Part shown: piece after piece, positions 40,813 to 41,823 of the stretch
Numbering within the stretch: position 1 is the first letter of the stretch
Layout of the letters: every line of letters begins with the position of its first letter
Notes under the pieces: model-generated
Database searches by the model: none
What the model was told of the DNA's origin: nothing
Seen by the model: only the letters and a program-made list of their open reading frames with translations
Translations under genes and position numbers: made by a program
Assembly: GCA_024278345.1 (NCBI GenBank)
Contig: JAJRTK010000467.1
Coordinates: 1-41,823 of the forward strand
Source of the DNA: a bacterium
Lineage (GTDB): Bacteria; CSSED10-310; JAJRTK01
Direction of reading: 5' to 3'
Length of the DNA: 41,823 bases

Positions 40813-41460
40813 CTATTTTCTCCGTCCCCGCGGCGAGCGTTTTCTCGCGGGAGCCGAGGGCCCGTTGAGTTTTTCGACCCAAGCCTTGCCTTTTGGGGTC
40901 AGTTTATAGCGCCCGGTTTTTTCGTCTTTCTCGACATAGCCGGCGCCACTAACGTTCCGATAGCGGCCCAAAAGCTTGCCGATACTCAAGTCAAGGGAAT
41001 TCGCCAACTCCAGAAAGAAGGGGCTTTTTCCTTTCTTGCGAAAGTCCGCGAGCTTGAAAATAATCGCTTTATCCTCTTCCGTCAGCTCGTAGCTGGAAAA
41101 ATCGCGTACGGCTTTCTTACGTGGCCGCCACCCTTCTTTCACTTTTGTCAGCAGGATCTTTTCATCATCGACCCACGTAAAATAGCGAGTGCGCCCGCCC
41201 TTTGTCATTTCCTGCTTGATTTCAACCTCGAGCTCTCGATCATCCGCAAGAGAAACGGTCCCCACAATCGGTTCTGGCTCGGCCTCTTCCATGGCTCCGA
41301 CGGGGCCGGAAAAGGCACTTAATCTGCCCCTCTCCGAATCTAGCAGGTCTCTAACGTCCTCCGGACTGGTGCCCGCCCGTGTCAAGGCATTCTCTATAGA
41401 GCTGAGAAAGCCTTCAAAAAGGTATCCAAGTGCCAGTCGTCTAGCCTGTTCTCTGTCCAT
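40813..41460 (-). CDS. Uncharacterised protein with winged-helix-like C-terminus
   Basis: 215 residues from ATG 41460, chosen because GGAGG lies 8 nt upstream; the frame extends 19 codons more. The N-terminal part (about 1-70) is helical with an acidic middle (VGAMEEAEPEPIVGTV). A beta segment with KGGRTRYFTWVDDEKILLTK follows. The C-terminal ~90 residues (LTEEDKAIIFKLADFRKKGK, GYVEKDEKTGRYKLTPKGKA) look like a winged helix-turn-helix, ending in a basic tail (ARKRSPRGRRK). I do not recognise a family. Nucleic-acid binding is a guess that would suit its position upstream of an NYN RNase. Confidence 0.6.
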   Translation of the reverse strand: MDREQARRLALGYLFEGFLSSIENALTRAGTSPEDVRDLLDSERGRLSAFSGPVGAMEEAEPEPIVGTVSLADDRELEVEIKQEMTKGGRTRYFTWVDDEKILLTKVKEGWRPRKKAVRDFSSYELTEEDKAIIFKLADFRKKGKSPFFLELANSLDLSIGKLLGRYRNVSGAGYVEKDEKTGRYKLTPKGKAWVEKLNGPSAPARKRSPRGRRK

Positions 41461-41823
41461 AGCGAGATCCTCCATAATGTAGTTCGATACTGCCTTATAT
41501 CGATATTGTTTGCTCAATGCAAATCCACTAGCTACTCCAGTCTATGCTTCGAGACCTGTCTTAGATCTGTTTACAACTTAGTCCCAGATTTCTCATCAAC
41601 TCTCTGCTGCGTCAACGCAATCATGGCCATCCGCGGAAGGCGGGACATTTCGAGGATTGTGGAATTGCGAGCGTCCGGGCAGCGCCGCGCGCTGCTCGAC
41701 GGTCGTCCGGGGACTCTCCCCGGTCCCCAGGAAGGGCTTTGCCCTGCACCCACCAGGGAGTTCACTCAACTTCCCGTTGCAACAAAGGGCAACGGGATCC
41801 CAGCCCACATTTATGTACGGTAG
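41461..41823. other. 3' edge region with repeat-like hairpins, no gene
   Basis: No supportable gene. A perfect 9-bp dyad TCCCGTTGC/GCAACGGGA (41772-41780 and 41789-41797) and small GC-rich dyads (CCGGGGACTCTCCCCGG at about 41706-41722; GGGCTTTGCCC at about 41736-41746) suggest a REP-type intergenic repeat. The promoter of the 41460 gene must lie in the first part, which is AT-richer; I cannot name its boxes confidently. Confidence 0.5.
41772..41797. repeat. Perfect 9-bp inverted repeat
   Basis: TCCCGTTGC (41772-41780), 8-nt loop, GCAACGGGA (41789-41797). It lies near the window edge, where the gene context to the right is unknown. Confidence 0.6.

Noticed and set aside
39872-40909. Plus-strand open frame of 345 residues
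   Set aside because: Antisense to the NYN-cold-shock gene, whose motifs are intact on the other strand.
41506-41823. Plus-strand frame of 105 residues at the window edge
   Set aside because: Composition follows the GC-rich hairpins, there is no ribosome-binding site and no similarity I can recognise.

Overview
This 41.8 kb window looks like chromosome of an aerobic, Gram-negative, moderately GC-rich bacterium. Gram-negative: a Pal lipoprotein, an outer-membrane barrel protein, several lipoproteins and periplasmic enzymes. Aerobic: a heme A/heme O and copper assembly cluster for a heme-copper oxidase. Envelope GT-C-type membrane proteins, a PEGA-domain Ser/Thr kinase, an NtrC-type regulator, a dockerin/cohesin-like surface protein and a CTERM-like sorting signal would fit lineages such as Deltaproteobacteria/Myxococcota, Acidobacteriota or Hydrogenedentota/Sumerlaeota-like groups. 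The sequence alone does not settle the phylum. No tRNA, rRNA, CRISPR array or intact transposase gene was recognised.

Layout. 1-1031: 3' end of a surface protein that passes abruptly from RHS repeats into a dockerin/cohesin-like tail. 1098-2090 (-): malate dehydrogenase. 2585-4568: a small membrane protein and a membrane-anchored SGNH hydrolase. 4597-5163 (-): pal. 5510-11758: a small lipoprotein, a cupredoxin-like lipoprotein, ctaA, ctaB, an ABC-2 exporter pair, SCO and DUF420/CtaM, i.e. an oxidase assembly cluster with no oxidase subunit genes. 11982-13742: sppA. 13852-15590 (-): a matrixin-like protein whose two catalytic lobes occur in reversed order, and a small coiled-coil protein. 15874-16404: infC. 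16429-16869 (-): J-domain protein. 17473-27849: one co-directional run of GT-C-like membrane protein, metallophosphoesterase, TPR/SUMF1-domain protein, two more GT-C-type membrane proteins and a histidine kinase. 28515-29906: NtrC-family regulator. 29974-32688: PEGA-domain Ser/Thr kinase. 32773-35827: M23 peptidase, glmM, HAD hydrolase. 35944-37891 (-): SDR and acyltransferase. 37933-41460 (-): RluA-type pseudouridine synthase, outer-membrane barrel, MsrB, NYN-cold-shock fusion, and an uncharacterised DNA/RNA-binding-like protein.

How the genes fit together. The clearest pathway is oxidase assembly: heme O and heme A synthesis, copper delivery (SCO), CtaM, a blue-copper-like lipoprotein and an exporter of unknown substrate. 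The second theme is the envelope: GT-C proteins, a SUMF1-like scaffold, M23, GlmM, Pal, SppA and an acyltransferase. The histidine kinase sits at the end of the envelope run and is split from its likely partner regulator by about 665 bp of repeats. A good match to a sigma-54 promoter lies upstream of the small lipoprotein at 5510, which gives the sigma-54-dependent regulator a possible target inside the window.

Most notable: the permuted order of metzincin lobes (13852-15282), the in-frame RHS/dockerin junction, a dispersed intergenic repeat family (11771, 28052, 28341, 35841), a 102-bp element with terminal inverted repeats between SDR and acyltransferase, and a palindrome-bearing insertion inside a membrane-protein gene.
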